Positions 1-11,665 of a stretch of 64,000 nucleotides of DNA are shown here, piece after piece. Numbering within the stretch: position 1 is the first letter of the stretch; every line of letters starts with the position of its first letter. The position numbers and the translations under genes were made by a program. Origin of the DNA: Escallonia rubra (taxonomy: Eukaryota > Streptophyta > Magnoliopsida > Escalloniales > Escalloniaceae); NCBI GenBank assembly GCA_033065855.1, contig JAVXUO010000377.1, forward strand, positions 1 through 64,000, in the 5' to 3' direction. The notes under the pieces were generated by a model. That model ran no database searches. It saw only the letters and a list, made by a program, of their open reading frames with translations, and was not told the origin of the DNA.

Positions 1-558
1 CTAAAATCGTAGCCATACTACTTCAAGTAGTAGAATGAAATTGCATTTAAGGATGGCTATATACAATCCTGTAAAATACAATGACATTATCCGCATCAAT
101 GCATAAGGTAGGGTTTCAGCCAATACTAAGGGGATTAGATTTTTACCTTTGGTGAACACCTGAATTAATATGTCAGATAGCCTCACGTCAGCAACCCTTG
201 GGCCAGAAAATGTGAGATACTTAGCCACCAAGCATAATGTCAGGGCAGCTACCCAGCCATGAGTATACCGTTGATCTCGACCAGTTGGTTTAGCAGAAAA
301 ATATTCCATCAGGAAATAGAGCAGAATACCATTGCCCCGGATAAAAGACCTAGCACACTTATTTTTTATTTTCAGTAAGGTCTTGAGGGCCTTGGCATAC
401 CCATCTTGGACGATTAGAACATCAATCAGTAAATTAGCCGGAATATCCACTAAAGCAGAGAATTCCTCAAAAGTAAGGTACAGTTCATTCAAATCGAAGT
501 GGAAGACATGATCGTTTACATTCCAAAAATTTACAAGCAGCACGAAGAATGTCTTCAT
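1..558 (-). CDS. DUF7745-like plant protein ORF (185 aa), possibly retroelement-derived
   Basis: A 185-codon ORF reads on the minus strand from an ATG at 558 to a TAG at 3-1. Its layout resembles the plant DUF7745 family (proteins often found in repeat-rich DNA): an early 'FHFDLNELYLTFEEFSALVDIP' type segment matching the family's 'F.F.D..L.PT.EEY..LLG.P', then a 'FLMEYF' segment, a hydrophobic stretch, and a late 'ILAET'-like motif (here 'VLAETLPYA'). Family members are longer, with extra helices and a coiled-coil tail, so this is probably only the N-terminal part. No splice sites were worked out. The biochemical function of the family is unknown to me. The assignment rests on motif order only. 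Confidence 0.4.
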   Translation of the reverse strand: MKTFFVLLVNFWNVNDHVFHFDLNELYLTFEEFSALVDIPANLLIDVLIVQDGYAKALKTLLKIKNKCARSFIRGNGILLYFLMEYFSAKPTGRDQRYTHGWVAALTLCLVAKYLTFSGPRVADVRLSDILIQVFTKGKNLIPLVLAETLPYALMRIMSLYFTGLYIAILKCNFILLLEVVWLRF

Positions 559-699
559 GAACCACCACGCTCCTCAAGCACATCACAGATTTTAGATTAA
601 ATCGTTCGTCTACGTGGATCAATTCGTTGCAAGACTCAGCGAAAGCCTAGAATTGGAGTTCAAAGATCATGGGATCATCCTTAAAAGCCATGAGACAGG

Positions 700-1010
700 C
701 ACACCACCGGCCATACCACTGTCCATGCCACCGACCAGACCACTGACCAGGCCGTCGGCCAAACCACAGCCCACATTGCCGGCCAAATCACCGCCCATGT
801 TGCCTCTTTCTCTCAAACACTCGAACAGTCAAACATCCTCTGCCCCCTCTTTCATCACACAAGCACATCTCCAGCCAGAGCACCGCCCACACCGTCAGTC
901 AGACCACTGCCTACATCGCCGACCAGACCACCGCCCACACTACCAGCCAGACCACCCCCAAGTAAGGCCACATGCCCACAAACAGCAGCTGCTCCTCCAC
1001 GCAAGCCAAG
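700..1010. repeat. Degenerate CCAGACCACCGCCCA-type minisatellite
   Basis: The stretch is built from imperfect short units around 'ccagaccac' and 'cgcccacac', rich in C and A. It gives a Pro/His-rich open frame (614-1018), but the composition comes from the repeat and no domain is visible. I treat it as a repeat, not a gene. Confidence 0.6.
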
Positions 1011-1018
1011 TCCTCTGA

Positions 1019-2043
1019 TCACTTATGCATTTCCAATCGCTATCTTGTCATTCACAGACAAGCTAATTAAAGCTTATTGCTCTAAAGTGAGTAGATTAGA
1101 TCTTTTTCTCTGGTATGTTTTCGACTCCCAGAAGTAAAGGCAGTAAATAAGTAAGAGTTCTACTCTTTCTTTAGCTGGTCATGGACATGGATTCTAATTG
1201 AAAAAATATATATACTTTTCACAATAATGCATATAACAAAACTACTGGAATACTAATAGAAAGGAGAAGATGAGTCAGCCCTTGACTTGAATGAAGATGT
1301 GAGTGTTGATTGAACTAGTGCTCAAATTGCATTACTTTGATAATGGATTGACATTTTTGCTTATGTCGGAGACCTTGCTGGTTATTTCTAGGTTCTCTTT
1401 CTTGTTTACACTGCCAATATAGGAATTTGAAAGGGAAAGTTAGCCACACGTGCAGCTGAGACTAGAATTTAGCTGAGTTGCAGGCTGAAATTGAAATGGT
1501 ATCCTTCAGGCACAATTATCTAAGAGTGGAAGCCATCAAAACTGGCCCAGTCCTAGGACGATTAGTGTTGTTGCTCCCATATTTTCCTTAGTAAGTTACT
1601 TTTGAACGTGTTCTTTCTTCTTTCTCCTGGCTAGCTAGTCCAGTTAGTCTAATTTTTTAGGAAGATTTTCATTCCATAAGAATATTTCGCAGACTAGTTC
1701 CCTCGCAACTAGAAGTCGATCCGCTTCCTTTCCTTCCTTTCTTCTAGACCTTCCCAGTTCTTACATTAATAATTGTAAGTTTCTTCGCACATAAAAACTG
1801 ATCATTTTATATCTTGTTCCTACTTTGGAACGGTAATTAGATTGGATTCACAGAAAACACATGTGAAAATTGAGTGTGATGACAATTGATTATATCTTGT
1901 TCCTGTTCTATATTTTCATTTCTAGGAATGCAGGCATGTTTCAACTAAGGCCCTCGTAGATTGTGTTGTATTTGTTTGTTTGTGCTGATATATTTGGTCT
2001 ATGGATAATATACTCAAATACGTTAATGAACTTTTTTTCTTTG
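1019..2043. other. Unassigned AT-rich DNA, no gene seen
   Basis: No ORF with recognisable homology, no RNA gene and no transposon termini are visible up to the CACTA element that begins at 2044. Confidence 0.5.
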
Positions 2044-3939
2044 CACTACAAGAAAAAAAGTCTTTAGCGACGGATTTTTAGTGATGGACAGCAATTCGTC
2101 GTTAAAATGTACATTTAGCAACGGAATGAGCCGTCGTTAAAGATCCGTCTGTTTACCGACTTAAAGTATCCGTTGGTAAAAATGTTTAGCGATGGATATT
2201 CACGACGAACTTTTACCGACGGAATATCTGTCGCTAATTTTTTTTCCAATTTTTCTATTTTTGATCAAAAATTTAAAATATTTTTTTAAAATATTTAACT
2301 ACGGGGTTGTGGCGACATGACACATTCCGTCGCTACAAAATTCATCGCTAAAGTTATTGTTTAATGTGAAAAATGTTTAGCGATGGAATTATCCGTCGCT
2401 AAAAGTCATTTAAATTTTTAAAAACGACTTTTAGCGATGACATTTTTAGCGATGGTCTGTTTCCGTCGCTAAAAATTCTGCGTTCTAACTTAATCTTCTT
2501 CTTTCTTTTTCCCCGTCGCTCTCTCTCTCTCTCTCCTATCTCTATTTTTGCCGGCACTATCCCCCTTCCTCTGTCCACAGCCATCATCCCCATCCCCGCC
2601 ATCGTCCTCCGTCCTCCGTCCATCGCCATCGTCCTCGTCACCACCCCATCTTTGCCACCGTCGTCATCGCCAGCATCTCTGGCCACACCACCACTGCCTA
2701 AAAGAGAAGCCACCACTACCGTGGCCTGCCATTATCGCACCACCGCTCCTGCCGCTTCTAGATCTGCCACTACCACCGCCCACTGCCCTTGCTCCACTTG
2801 TACGTATTTAATTTTTTTATCATTATAATCACATGTTATTGTTATATTGTACGTATTATATTGTTATTTTTATCATTATAATCACATGTTATTATTACAT
2901 TGTATTATAATTGTTGGAGCTGTTGTTACATTGTATTATAAATTGTTGTACTTGTTGTTCATAATCTGTACTTGTATTCATTTTGATTTTGTCATGATAT
3001 TCATGTTATAAATATTGTGATCGATGGCGACGTTGGTCTGTGGTGGTGTTGTTCGGTTTGGGGTTTGATGTTTTGCGGCAGTGATGGGTTTAATTGCAGT
3101 GCTGCTACTGCTTGATACCATAGGCACACAATGTCGCAATTGCAATGATTGTTACTGACAACGTATACCATAGGCACAATGGTCATCTCTGTGCATTTGG
3201 GGGTTTGTGTTGGGGGGAGGCAGACGAGATATATTTGTGTGTGTTGTGTGTATGTGTCTTTGTCTATGGGTGAAGGGCTATGTGGTGGTGGAAGGGTGGT
3301 AAGACGTGGGCTCGGTAGGTTAGGAGAGGCTATCGTGGGTGTGTCTAACAAATTTGTGTCGCGTTTATGGGTGTGGGTGTCTGCACATGGGTGTGTGGTC
3401 GGTGCATGGTAGGGGGTTGCGCGGCGATGAAAGGGTTAGTGACTAGGCGATGGAGATGGGGGATTGTTGGCAGGGCATCATCAAAGTTTAATGGGAAGCA
3501 ATAAAACATAGGACCATTTTAGTAAAATCTTACTTAAATCCGTTGTTAAACCATATGACCATTTTATATTTCATGCTACGCGTGGTAGCACGTTTTAAAA
3601 TTTTGCATGGATAATAGATGAAAATTGAGACCGGTTCTTATATTTAGTAGGCTTTATTCTTCTTCATAAAATGCTTTTTTGAATCGAATATCAAGCTTTA
3701 ACATTTTTTTATTTGATATGAGTATATTTCTGCGATTAAACCATTTAGTCACCAAACTTTGATTGTTCTTGCACCGATTGTACTTTCTTTAGGCTAACTT
3801 CTTTGGCAATATGATATTTGATTAGAGCTCTATTGATCTGTGCTAACTTCATTGGCAAAGACCAATCCTATATGCTCGACATATTGCTTGCCTTTCAACT
3901 GACGAGTTCTAACCAATATCAAGCAAAATAACTCTTGAC

Positions 3940-4880
3940 GCCCTAACCAGGGGCGATTAGGTCTAATTCGAGCTAAATAGGGTTAATGCTAATTAGGGCT
4001 AATTTGAGCTAAATGAGGTTTGAAAGGCAAGCTATGTAGGCAAATATTTGGTTGGGGCGCCGAGATTTGTGTTGCTTGATATTGGTTGCAATCCATCAGT
4101 TGAAAGGCAAGCCATATGTCGGGCATACGGGATCGGTCTGAAGAAAACTGTGTGTAGTTATCATCTAATTACCTCAGGAATAATGGAGGGCAGGAAATGT
4201 ATGTGACATGTTAAGAAAGATCTTTTTCTCAGAAAGTCTTCTCTTCTGCGGACATGGAGAGTTACGAGCCAAAAGTGTTATTTGAAGTCCCGGAAGACAA
4301 GATTTTAGACGAGATGATTGAACATGACGAGCTAAGGGAAATTTTTTAGTCCATTACTTAACAACCAAAAGCACTGAGTTTACTTGAGAATCCTGATTTG
4401 GTCGATCGTTAGATATTAAAGAATTTAGGAATAATAATTTTCTCTACTCAAATTCACTATAACCAAATGATTTTGTACCTAACCTAAATAAATAATAACT
4501 AATTAACATGAACATGCCGAGTTAATGCGTTAATTAGGGGCAATTAGGACAATTTGAGCTATTTAGGATTGATTACAGTTAATTGCGTTTAATTAGACTC
4601 AATTAGTGTCATTCAGGGATTAATTCGAGCTACTTAGGGCTAGTTGAGCCTAATTAGAGCATATTACAGTTAATTACCCTAATTGAGTTTAATTAAGGGT
4701 TGTCTACGATTTATCAGGACAATCAGGGTTTAATTAGGTTAATCAGCGGTGATTAGAGCTAATTAGATATTAAATTAACAGTAAATTAGGGTTAATTAAT
4801 GTTAATTAGGGCTAATTAGAGTTAGTTAGGTTTAATTAGGATTAATTACTGTAAACTAGAATTCTTAATTAGGGTTAATC
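3940..4880. repeat. Degenerate AATTAGGG(T/C)T array inside the CACTA element
   Basis: A roughly 10-bp unit of the form AATTAGGGTT or AATTAGGGCT recurs with many substitutions, densest at 4500-4880. It resembles telomere-like DNA, but the unit is not the plant telomere heptamer TTTAGGG. It lies wholly inside the 2044-5733 element, between the leader region and the ORF1 tail. Confidence 0.7.
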
Positions 4881-4899
4881 AGTTTTATCGCGGCCTCCC

Positions 4900-5240
4900 C
4901 GGTACGACTACACGTGACGTGATAGAAGCGTCCACACACCCCGCTGCATCTCCATAGACACAGACACCGACAGTGGAGCGCTCGTCGTTACTTGAGGACG
5001 AGGTCCGTTACATTGCTGCGGAGGTTTATAGGATGATCACGACACATAATCATGTACAACTACTATATACGTTTGATTAGTGAACACTAAATACGATTGC
5101 TATCGAGATTAACGCGTGTGTGCCTTTACATGCAGGGCACTGCTGCTGGACATGTCGAGCCGGATCCGGATCACAGTACCCCCGTAGACGAGGACGATTA
5201 GCAGGACCCATCAGATCCGGGACTCGTCGAACCCTGATCA
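4900..5240 (+). pseudogene. C-terminal remnant of CACTA ORF1 (Transposase_24 type)
   Basis: Conceptual translation around 4980-5045 gives 'LLEDEVRYIAAEVYRMI', followed after an intron-like gap (acceptor near 5133) by 'GTAAGHVEPDPD' and an acidic end. The same order occurs in the minus-strand ORF1 remnant at 51668-51955 ('YLAEEEIQRIATVVLRMI', then 'TTSGHAEPAPD'). In En/Spm-like elements the Transposase_24 ORF1 protein ends this way. Only the tail is present; the conserved core is missing. Confidence 0.55.
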
Positions 5241-5784
5241 GTCATTCCCCTCCTAACTCTTTGTATCCCGCTCCCGTGCCCTCCTGAATTTTGAATACAT
5301 TTTATTGTTGGATTGTGATTACAGGTTTAGGTATTAAAAAAAATATATTTTTTAAATTAGTTTGACTTTTAGTGACGGACTATATTCCGTCGCTAAAAGT
5401 CTAACCATTATTAAATGAATGACTTTTAGCGACGAAAATGTTTAGCGACGGAATTTCGTCTCTAAGCATTTTACGTAATAAATTATTTTTGAAAAAAGAA
5501 AATAAATTAAAATACATAAAATAGAATTAGCGACGAAAAATTTGTCACAAATTATATTTGTACGTCCGTCGTTCAAGGTAGACTTTAGGCGACAAATTGA
5601 AAAATTACGTCGCAAAACTTTTAGAGATGGGGTTGTAGGTAACGAAGTTTTAACGACAGGGTCTCCGTCGCTAAAACTCTTTTCTGAAAGATGTCGGTCT
5701 TTTTCATCGCTAAAAGTCCTTTTTCTTGTGGTGTTGTCATGCCCTATTTTGAGTTGTAGAGTAATTTATCTAGAATTTTTGTTA

Positions 5785-6675
5785 TAGATATGTCTAGTGA
5801 AGAGATAGAATTATCATCAACTTCTTCTATATCTGAAAACTCATCATGACTGAGGATTTTAAAGTCAAAGGCCAAGGCTATAATCATGAGTGAACCTGTT
5901 AGGGAGGCTATTATTGGTGAAGCAGAAGTTAACACCATGTTCAAAAAGAAGGAAAGAAAGAAAACTTCTTCGGTGTGGGACTTCTTTGTTGATGTGACTC
6001 TAGCAAATGGTATGAAAAAAATTCAAGTGTAAGCTTTGCAATGCTATCCTCAACAAGACAAAAAGCGGTACTACAACTCAGCTTCTAAGACATCAAGACA
6101 CATATTGTCCTAAACATGGAGTAGCAGTTACAAATCAATTTATGATAAATTTCGAGCTTGGAAAGATGGAGTATGAAGTCAACAAAAAGTACTTCAAGTA
6201 CAATCGTGCAAAGGTTAGGGATGATGTTGACCAAATGATTCTTGTCCATGAGTACCCATTAAGCATGATGGAGCATGAATTCTTTAATGGATTCATGAGG
6301 ACAACCACCCCTTACTATGAAAGTATGTTGCGAGCAACCGCAAAGAGTGATGTGATGGCAGCCTATGAGAAAAAGAAAAAGAGCTTGAAGGCAACTTTTG
6401 TTAGTGTTAGCAAAGTTAGCCTTACTTCTGATTTTTGGATGTCCAGCCAAAAGATTGGGTACATGATTCCGATTGAAAATTGCAGAAGAAAATATTGAAC
6501 TTTTGTGATGTTCCACCTCCTCACACTGACCAAATAATATGCAAAGCCATTACTAAGTGTTTAGATGATTGGGGAATTAACAACAAGGTGTCAACTGTGA
6601 CTTTTGACAATGCGACCAACAATGATGCAACGGTTAAGTACTTGAAACTAGTGCATCACACTTTCAATGACCCGG
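5785..6675 (+). pseudogene. hAT transposase, BED-finger N-terminal half, frameshifted
   Basis: The frame from 5785 shows a BED-type zinc finger ('VWDFF', then in a shifted frame near 6030 'CKLCNAIL' and 'LLRHQDTYC', giving C-x2-C and H-x4-C). A plant hAT (RICESLEEPER-like) domain follows at 6142-6470 ('EYPLSMMEHEFF', 'LTSDFWMS'), and after another frame change 'KAITKCLDDWGI' and 'VSTVTFDNATNND' at 6545-6640. Frameshifts near 6030 and 6470 and at least one early stop make it a pseudogene. It breaks off at about 6675, where TRIM sequence begins. The C-terminal dimerisation domain was not found. Confidence 0.8.
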
Positions 6676-7436
6676 TCCACAGCCTCACTGTAGGATATTG
6701 TCTCCCTAAAAAAGGTTAGCCAATAGATACTTCAAAGAAGGCCTTATAAGGGTAATCTCCTACTATCCAACATTCAGTATGATATCACCATCTCCCCTAC
6801 GTATACCTTTGCGTCCTCGCTAAGTCTTGATCACAGATAGCCTATAGTCTTCCTCTCTGCCAATGTGGGATACATTCAGCTCACCCTTTATTGCCCCAAC
6901 CTTCCTCTTGATGTGGAATATACGTAGGCTGGCCTTCATTTTCCTCAACCATTAGTAACCCGACCCTGACTAGGTCTAGGGACCCACCACAAGGCATTGC
7001 TTCCCTCAAAAGAGCTAGCCAATACGTACTGCTAAGATCATAGGTAATGCTTATAAGGGTAATCATATACTATCCAACATATAATATGGGATATCACAAT
7101 CTCCCCTCCTTATGCCTTAGCGTTCTTATTAAGTCTTGATCACACATAGTCCATAATATTCCCTGCTAGCCAATGTGGCACATATTTCTGGTCACAACCA
7201 TCCTCTTGATGTGGGATATACGCGAGCTTGCCTTCGGTTTTCCTGACCATCATCAACCCGACTGGATAGCCTTGCCCAAGCTTTTAAGAGTCGGCTATGA
7301 TACCACTTGTAACGACCTGGTCCACGGCCCTACTACCGGCATTGCCTTCCTCAAAAGAGCTAGTCAATAGGTACTATCATAGGTAAGATCTTATAAGGCC
7401 AATCTCATACTATCCTACGTCCAAAGTGGGATATCA
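6668..7436 (-). mobile_element. TRIM retroelement in tandem: LTR-internal-LTR-internal-LTR
   Basis: Three related LTR copies lie at about 6668-6787, 6965-7096 and 7308-7436. Each carries 'gcattgc.tcc.tcaaaagagctag' type sequence and ends in 'GATATCA'. Between them are two short internal segments (about 177 and 211 bp) that start with a polypurine tract on the minus strand (complement of 'atctcccct'). The second ends with a primer-binding site complementary to initiator tRNA-Met (TGGTATCATAGC, read from 7305 to 7294) two bases from the LTR end TGTAACGACC. No coding capacity is present. LTR size (about 129 bp) and total length fit a TRIM. The two leftmost LTRs lack the TGTAACG start. Confidence 0.7.
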
Positions 7437-7931
7437 TAATGCTTGCATTAAAACATAACGTTTACTATATGATGGCTTTAACACTTAATAAAATGAAGAA
7501 TTCATTAACCACCCTAGCCACATGTTGCCCTCTGACATGCATATACCACCAACAGCCTTGTTGTACTTGGTAAAAAGACATCTAAAGACCAGATGGACAA
7601 ACACCCACGACATGAAAGATGACATATATCACCATTACTCTCAAGATAAAACAGTGTAACTTAAGATATTATCTTCCATTCCTTGACGGTAGTACACTAG
7701 TACATGAAGTACAACTATATTAGTTATATTCACATGATTTAGTGACCATATAAGTGCACTACGATAAAACAAAAGTTTGATCACATAATAAGTAGCAAGA
7801 GTACTAGTAGATACTAAAAATGTATGTTGTATAAAATAAGAACTTTAGAAATCGGTATTTTGTGGTGCACTTGTTAATATTGAAAATTCATCATTTGCAG
7901 CAATCCATAAAGCCAAGTGATCATTCCCAAT
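7437..7931. other. Unassigned AT-rich DNA
   Basis: No recognisable gene. The expected C-terminal half of the hAT transposase is not visible here. Confidence 0.5.
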
Positions 7932-8645
7932 TTAAACAGCAATTTCATCCCTAAATTGACTTGTCCACGGACGTTCTGTTGGTGATAAGTCGAGTCCTAG
8001 GAGCGTAGTTGCCTCATATCCTTTGAAATGCCTGCTTTCAGTTTTACATTCTGCAAATAGAGGGTCCTCAAGCGTATTCCTATGGATAAAGTTGTGTAGC
8101 ACAAAGCACGTGTTCACAGCATTATTCTGCCTTAGTGGGCCGTAATTTAACATAATACTAGGAAGGGAAACCTGGCCTTTAAAACAACAAATCAGCACTT
8201 CAAAAATATTTCAGAGCATTGATGCCTATAATTAAACATTTCCCTAGGACCTCTAGGTGCATTCCTCCTACCATCAAAGTCATGAACTGGTACCTCTCGC
8301 CACTATAGTGAGAGAACGTCCAACCACATTAGTGTAACCATTGTCAACAATGCAAATCTTATCTGCAACCACAATATTGTGTGTTTGTTTTTAGTATTGC
8401 CTATAGCTCAATAAGGAATATATGACATTTAAAAAACATGTACACAATAAAAACTGCACTTGTTTATTTAAACTTACTTCTAGGTGGTCGAAGAAACTAC
8501 ACCTCAAGTCAGGTAATTACGTCAACAATGACCTTTGAATCCTTTGCAGTACTCTCCCAGCCAACTTCAATAAAAAGAACGTGATGTTGAAGTCACACAT
8601 GGGCATCACATTATGTTATATTTCTATAACGGTTATACATGAAAA
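7932..8645 (-). pseudogene. PIF/Harbinger (HARBI1-like) transposase remnant
   Basis: On the minus strand, around 8640-8520, translation gives 'NVMPMCDFNITFF' then 'WESTAKDSKVIVDVI', matching the conserved 'N.L...DF...F......GS..D...L..AI' of DDE_Tnp_4 nucleases and keeping a catalytic-type D. Around 8390-8210 comes 'ICIVDNGYTN' and 'PREMFNYRH'-like sequence with frame breaks. At 8198-7932 follows an 88-codon open frame with 'NTCFVLHNFIHRN', the C-terminal 'CC.LHNFI' signature. An intron-like AT-rich gap lies at 8395-8480. Frame changes show that it is decayed. Confidence 0.75.
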
Positions 8646-9129
8646 CACATCATTCTTAAACACAACTTATTAGAAATCTATCGCTCACCAAACCATCTAT
8701 TGTGCAACTTATTCGAATCTATCTTATTTAACCTCTCCATTATAAGCTTATACTGGAGAGGGCTTTTAAGAGGGTTATATTTATAAATAGTATTGTTATA
8801 AGTCGATAGTATCACCAATTCTGTCAATCCAGCGAAAATAAATGCAATTTTTGAATAGAAATTTCATAGAAAGAAGAGTTATGTTTGCAATTGCATATTA
8901 GGAAAGCTACGATCCCACCTTATAGTTGATCTAACTTGTCAAACTCATTATTTTTGTGGAACAAGAATATCACTTTTCAAAATTTTATCATAAGATGATC
9001 TTTGGGGTTACAATCGAGTCCACACCTCTGCTTGGGCTTTTTTAGGTTAGTGATGTATCGTGTTGACTTAGGGACTGTTTGATAAAACTAAAATTTAAGC
9101 GCTGAATTCGTAAAACTGAAAACTCTAAG

Positions 9130-9500
9130 TGATATATATTGTGGTGACAGTGGCGATCGAGTAATGATGGTGGTGGCGGCGGTGGTAGAAAGGTGTCAAT
9201 GATGGTGGTAGTGGTGCGTGAAGACATGGTGTTAATAATTGTGGTGGTAGACACAAACAGTGACATGGCGGCCATGGCAGTGATTGTAGTGTGGTAGATA
9301 TTTAGATGGTTCTAATGGATATGGACATGGTAACATCAGCGATGGTGTGGTGGAGGTGGCGGTGTCCTTGTGGTGGTGGTGGTAGTAATGGCTAGGTCGT
9401 GGTAATTGTGATGGCAGTTGCAAAATGAAATAATGGCTGTGGTGGTGGTTGTAGTGTGATGGAGGCGGTGTTGCTAGCAAATTAATTGAGGCGACATCAT
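9130..9500. repeat. GTGGTGG low-complexity tract
   Basis: Imperfect gtggtg and ggcggt triplets dominate. Several open frames run through it only because of the triplet bias. Between 8646 and 9130 I see no gene. Confidence 0.7.
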
Positions 9501-9858
9501 GGTGGTAATTATTCTTTTTAAGTGAATGATGTTAAATAACTTTTAACCATCTAATTTAAAATTAAGTGCTAAGCATTAAATAAGTCCATCTTGACTTAAA
9601 ATTTTAGTCTATTTTTTGTAAGAATTAATTTTTTAAGTGATAAAATATTAAGCGTTATCAAACGTACTTAATTCTAATTCATTGAAAATTTTAAGCTTTA
9701 AGTATTTGATTGCGATGTCAAACACACTCTTAGATTTGTAAAGAGTTCAACAATAACCATGCTCATGTTTGGTAAGACTAATAAGATTAGATAATCGCCA
9801 CGGCTTGGCTTCTAATCAGCTTGTTTCATGGTTGAGCTAGGTACCTTGACACTGCTTA

Positions 9859-11033
9859 CACTACAAGAAAAACAACTTCTTTCGACGGGTTTTAGGGACC
9901 GAACAAAATCCGTCGCTAAAAGTTACTTCAAGTTCGTCAGTAAAAATCCGTCCCTAAAAACCTACTTTTAGCGACAGATTTATCTGTTAGTAAAATTCCA
10001 TCGCTAAAGACCTTTACCGAAGAATATTCTGTTGGTAAAGATCTTTAGCGACGGACTTTTACCGACGGGTTATTACCGGCAGAAAAAGCCGTCACTCAAT
10101 GTATTTTTCGTATTTTTCTAATTTTTTTTGAATTTTTTATTTTGGAAAATCAATTTTGTATTCTACTATAAATTAAGAAAATCCTAAAATTTTAGTTCAT
10201 TTTCCATGCCGCTCTTTTCTTTCTCTCATCCCCACTCCCTCCCTGCCCCCTCGATCTCTCTCTTTCTCTCTCCATTGATCTCTCACACAGTCGACAAATG
10301 GCAGCCACCCACTCCGTCACCTCTCCTCTTCCGTGGTTGCCTCCTATGCCACCCACCCCCGCAACTACTGGCGCTCTGCCAGATCTTCGCTAGATCTACC
10401 ATCTATCACGTGCTTTCTCAGGTTCACTTGCTTTCAATTTGGCCAGTAAGTAATTGGAAAATTAGGTGCTTTATGTTACTGTGCTGTTTAATTTATAGCA
10501 CCAGAATTTTTGCAAATTCATATGTATGAACTGGCTGAGAAACATAGGGAGATAACGAAGTCAAATCGAGTTTAATTCACGTGAATAACCCGACAGCTTT
10601 TGCACTTCTGTTTTTGGTTTTCGTTTCTGATGCATATTTAATTTGATAGTCAGAATCTGTAATAAATGTGAAATAGTTTCTTTATGTTGTTATTTTTATA
10701 TAGCATTAGGAAATATGCTAATTCGTATGCTTGAAACTGGCTGAGAACTTAAGGAGATAACAAAGTCCAATAAAAGAGCATTTTTGGAAACTTTTTTTTT
10801 TTTACCATTCTCTAATTTGGTGAATGAAATGATATGTAGTTGATATAATAAAGAATGCATAAATGTTATAGTTTGGATTTTCCACTTGTGAACCTATTTT
10901 GTTTTGATTTGGTTCTTCTCCCTCTTGTAGATCTAATACTTGCTTCCTAGTTTGGTGATAGTTACTGATGCGTTGCTGTGGATGAGTTTCTTTTGGTTGT
11001 TTTTAGGAGTGTCACGTGATCCACTTATTGATT
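9859..11033 (+). mobile_element. CACTA element left end, right end not located
   Basis: CACTACAAGAAAAA at 9859 is followed by subterminal repeats (complement of TTTTAGCGACGGA and variants) to about 10115, and then by a CT-rich leader-like stretch with a possible splice donor near 10420. The base triplet before the end is TTA. No matching right end with TTA was found, and the LTR element at 11039 interrupts or abuts the sequence. The end of this feature is set at the LTR-element TSD for convenience. Confidence 0.65.
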
Positions 11034-11038
11034 GTGAT

Positions 11039-11481
11039 TGTTGATATATGTCCTGTATTTATGTCCCACATCGGTTACTCAAAGAAAGTTGCAACTTGAC
11101 CTTTAGTATATAAGACATCTTGTCCCACATTGCTTGGAGAGAGAAGTCCTTGCTTATCTCTAGTATAAGTAAGATGTCTTGTATTGTGTTTAAGGGCAAG
11201 AGAAGAGAGTCTTTGTTTGAGTAGGAAAGAAAGAAAGAAAAGTCCTCTTTGAATAGGAAAACAGTTGAGAGATACACGTGAGGGAGCGTTGTAAATCTGA
11301 CTTGTGCAAAGTGGATTTGAGTTCTCTCATATTTCATTTGTTTTCTTATTTGGTTATCGTGTTTTATACATATTTATCTAGAGAGATTTTGTAACAAGTG
11401 GTATAGTTATCTCATATTTCTTGTGTTTTCTTATTTGGTTATTGTGTTCTATACATATTTATCTAGAACGATTTCGTAACA
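11039..11481 (+). repeat. 5' LTR with duplicated end plus primer-binding site
   Basis: This LTR is 443 bp, against 359 bp for the 3' partner (13896-14254). The extra 84 bp is a tandem copy of the last LTR segment together with the first bases of the primer-binding site: '...gtaacaagtggtat' occurs at about 11391 and again at 11477. Confidence 0.85.
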
Positions 11482-11665
11482 AGTGGTATCAAGAGCTTCC
11501 AGGTTTATTTTTTGGGAAAAATTGAAATCGATTTAAGAGGATAAATATGTCGAACAACACGACCATGAAGTATGCCTGTGAAAATTCGATGGGAAGACGA
11601 ATTTTGGCATATGACTGAGCACGGTGAAGGATTAGAGTGGCGCGATAGGGGATGCCGAAGCAGGA

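Larger units (their letters stand above)
2044..5733 (+). mobile_element. Complete CACTA (En/Spm) transposon, non-autonomous
   Basis: The left end is CACTACAAGAAAAA at 2044 and the right end is TTTTCTTGTGGTG ending at 5733, an inverted pair with one mismatch. Both ends are flanked by TTG (2041-2043 and 5734-5736), the 3-bp target duplication typical of CACTA elements. Subterminal regions (2060-2480 and 5350-5720) hold many copies of TTTAGCGACGGA and its complement, the expected transposase-binding type repeats. A CT-rich, leader-like stretch lies at 2500-2810. The interior keeps an AATTAGGG-type array and the tail of an ORF1 gene but no TNP2 transposase, so mobility would need help in trans. 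Confidence 0.9.

Noticed and set aside
614-1018. 134-aa Pro/His-rich ORF
   Set aside because: Composition follows a CCAGACCAC minisatellite; no domain, promoter or splice context.
2399-2811. Overlapping ORFs on both strands in the CACTA leader
   Set aside because: Products of CT-rich low-complexity DNA; they overlap each other on opposite strands.
3001-3412. ORFs on both strands in the CACTA interior
   Set aside because: GT-rich sequence without recognisable domains.
9042-9480. Thr/His/Ser-rich ORFs
   Set aside because: Triplet-biased GTGGTG tract only.
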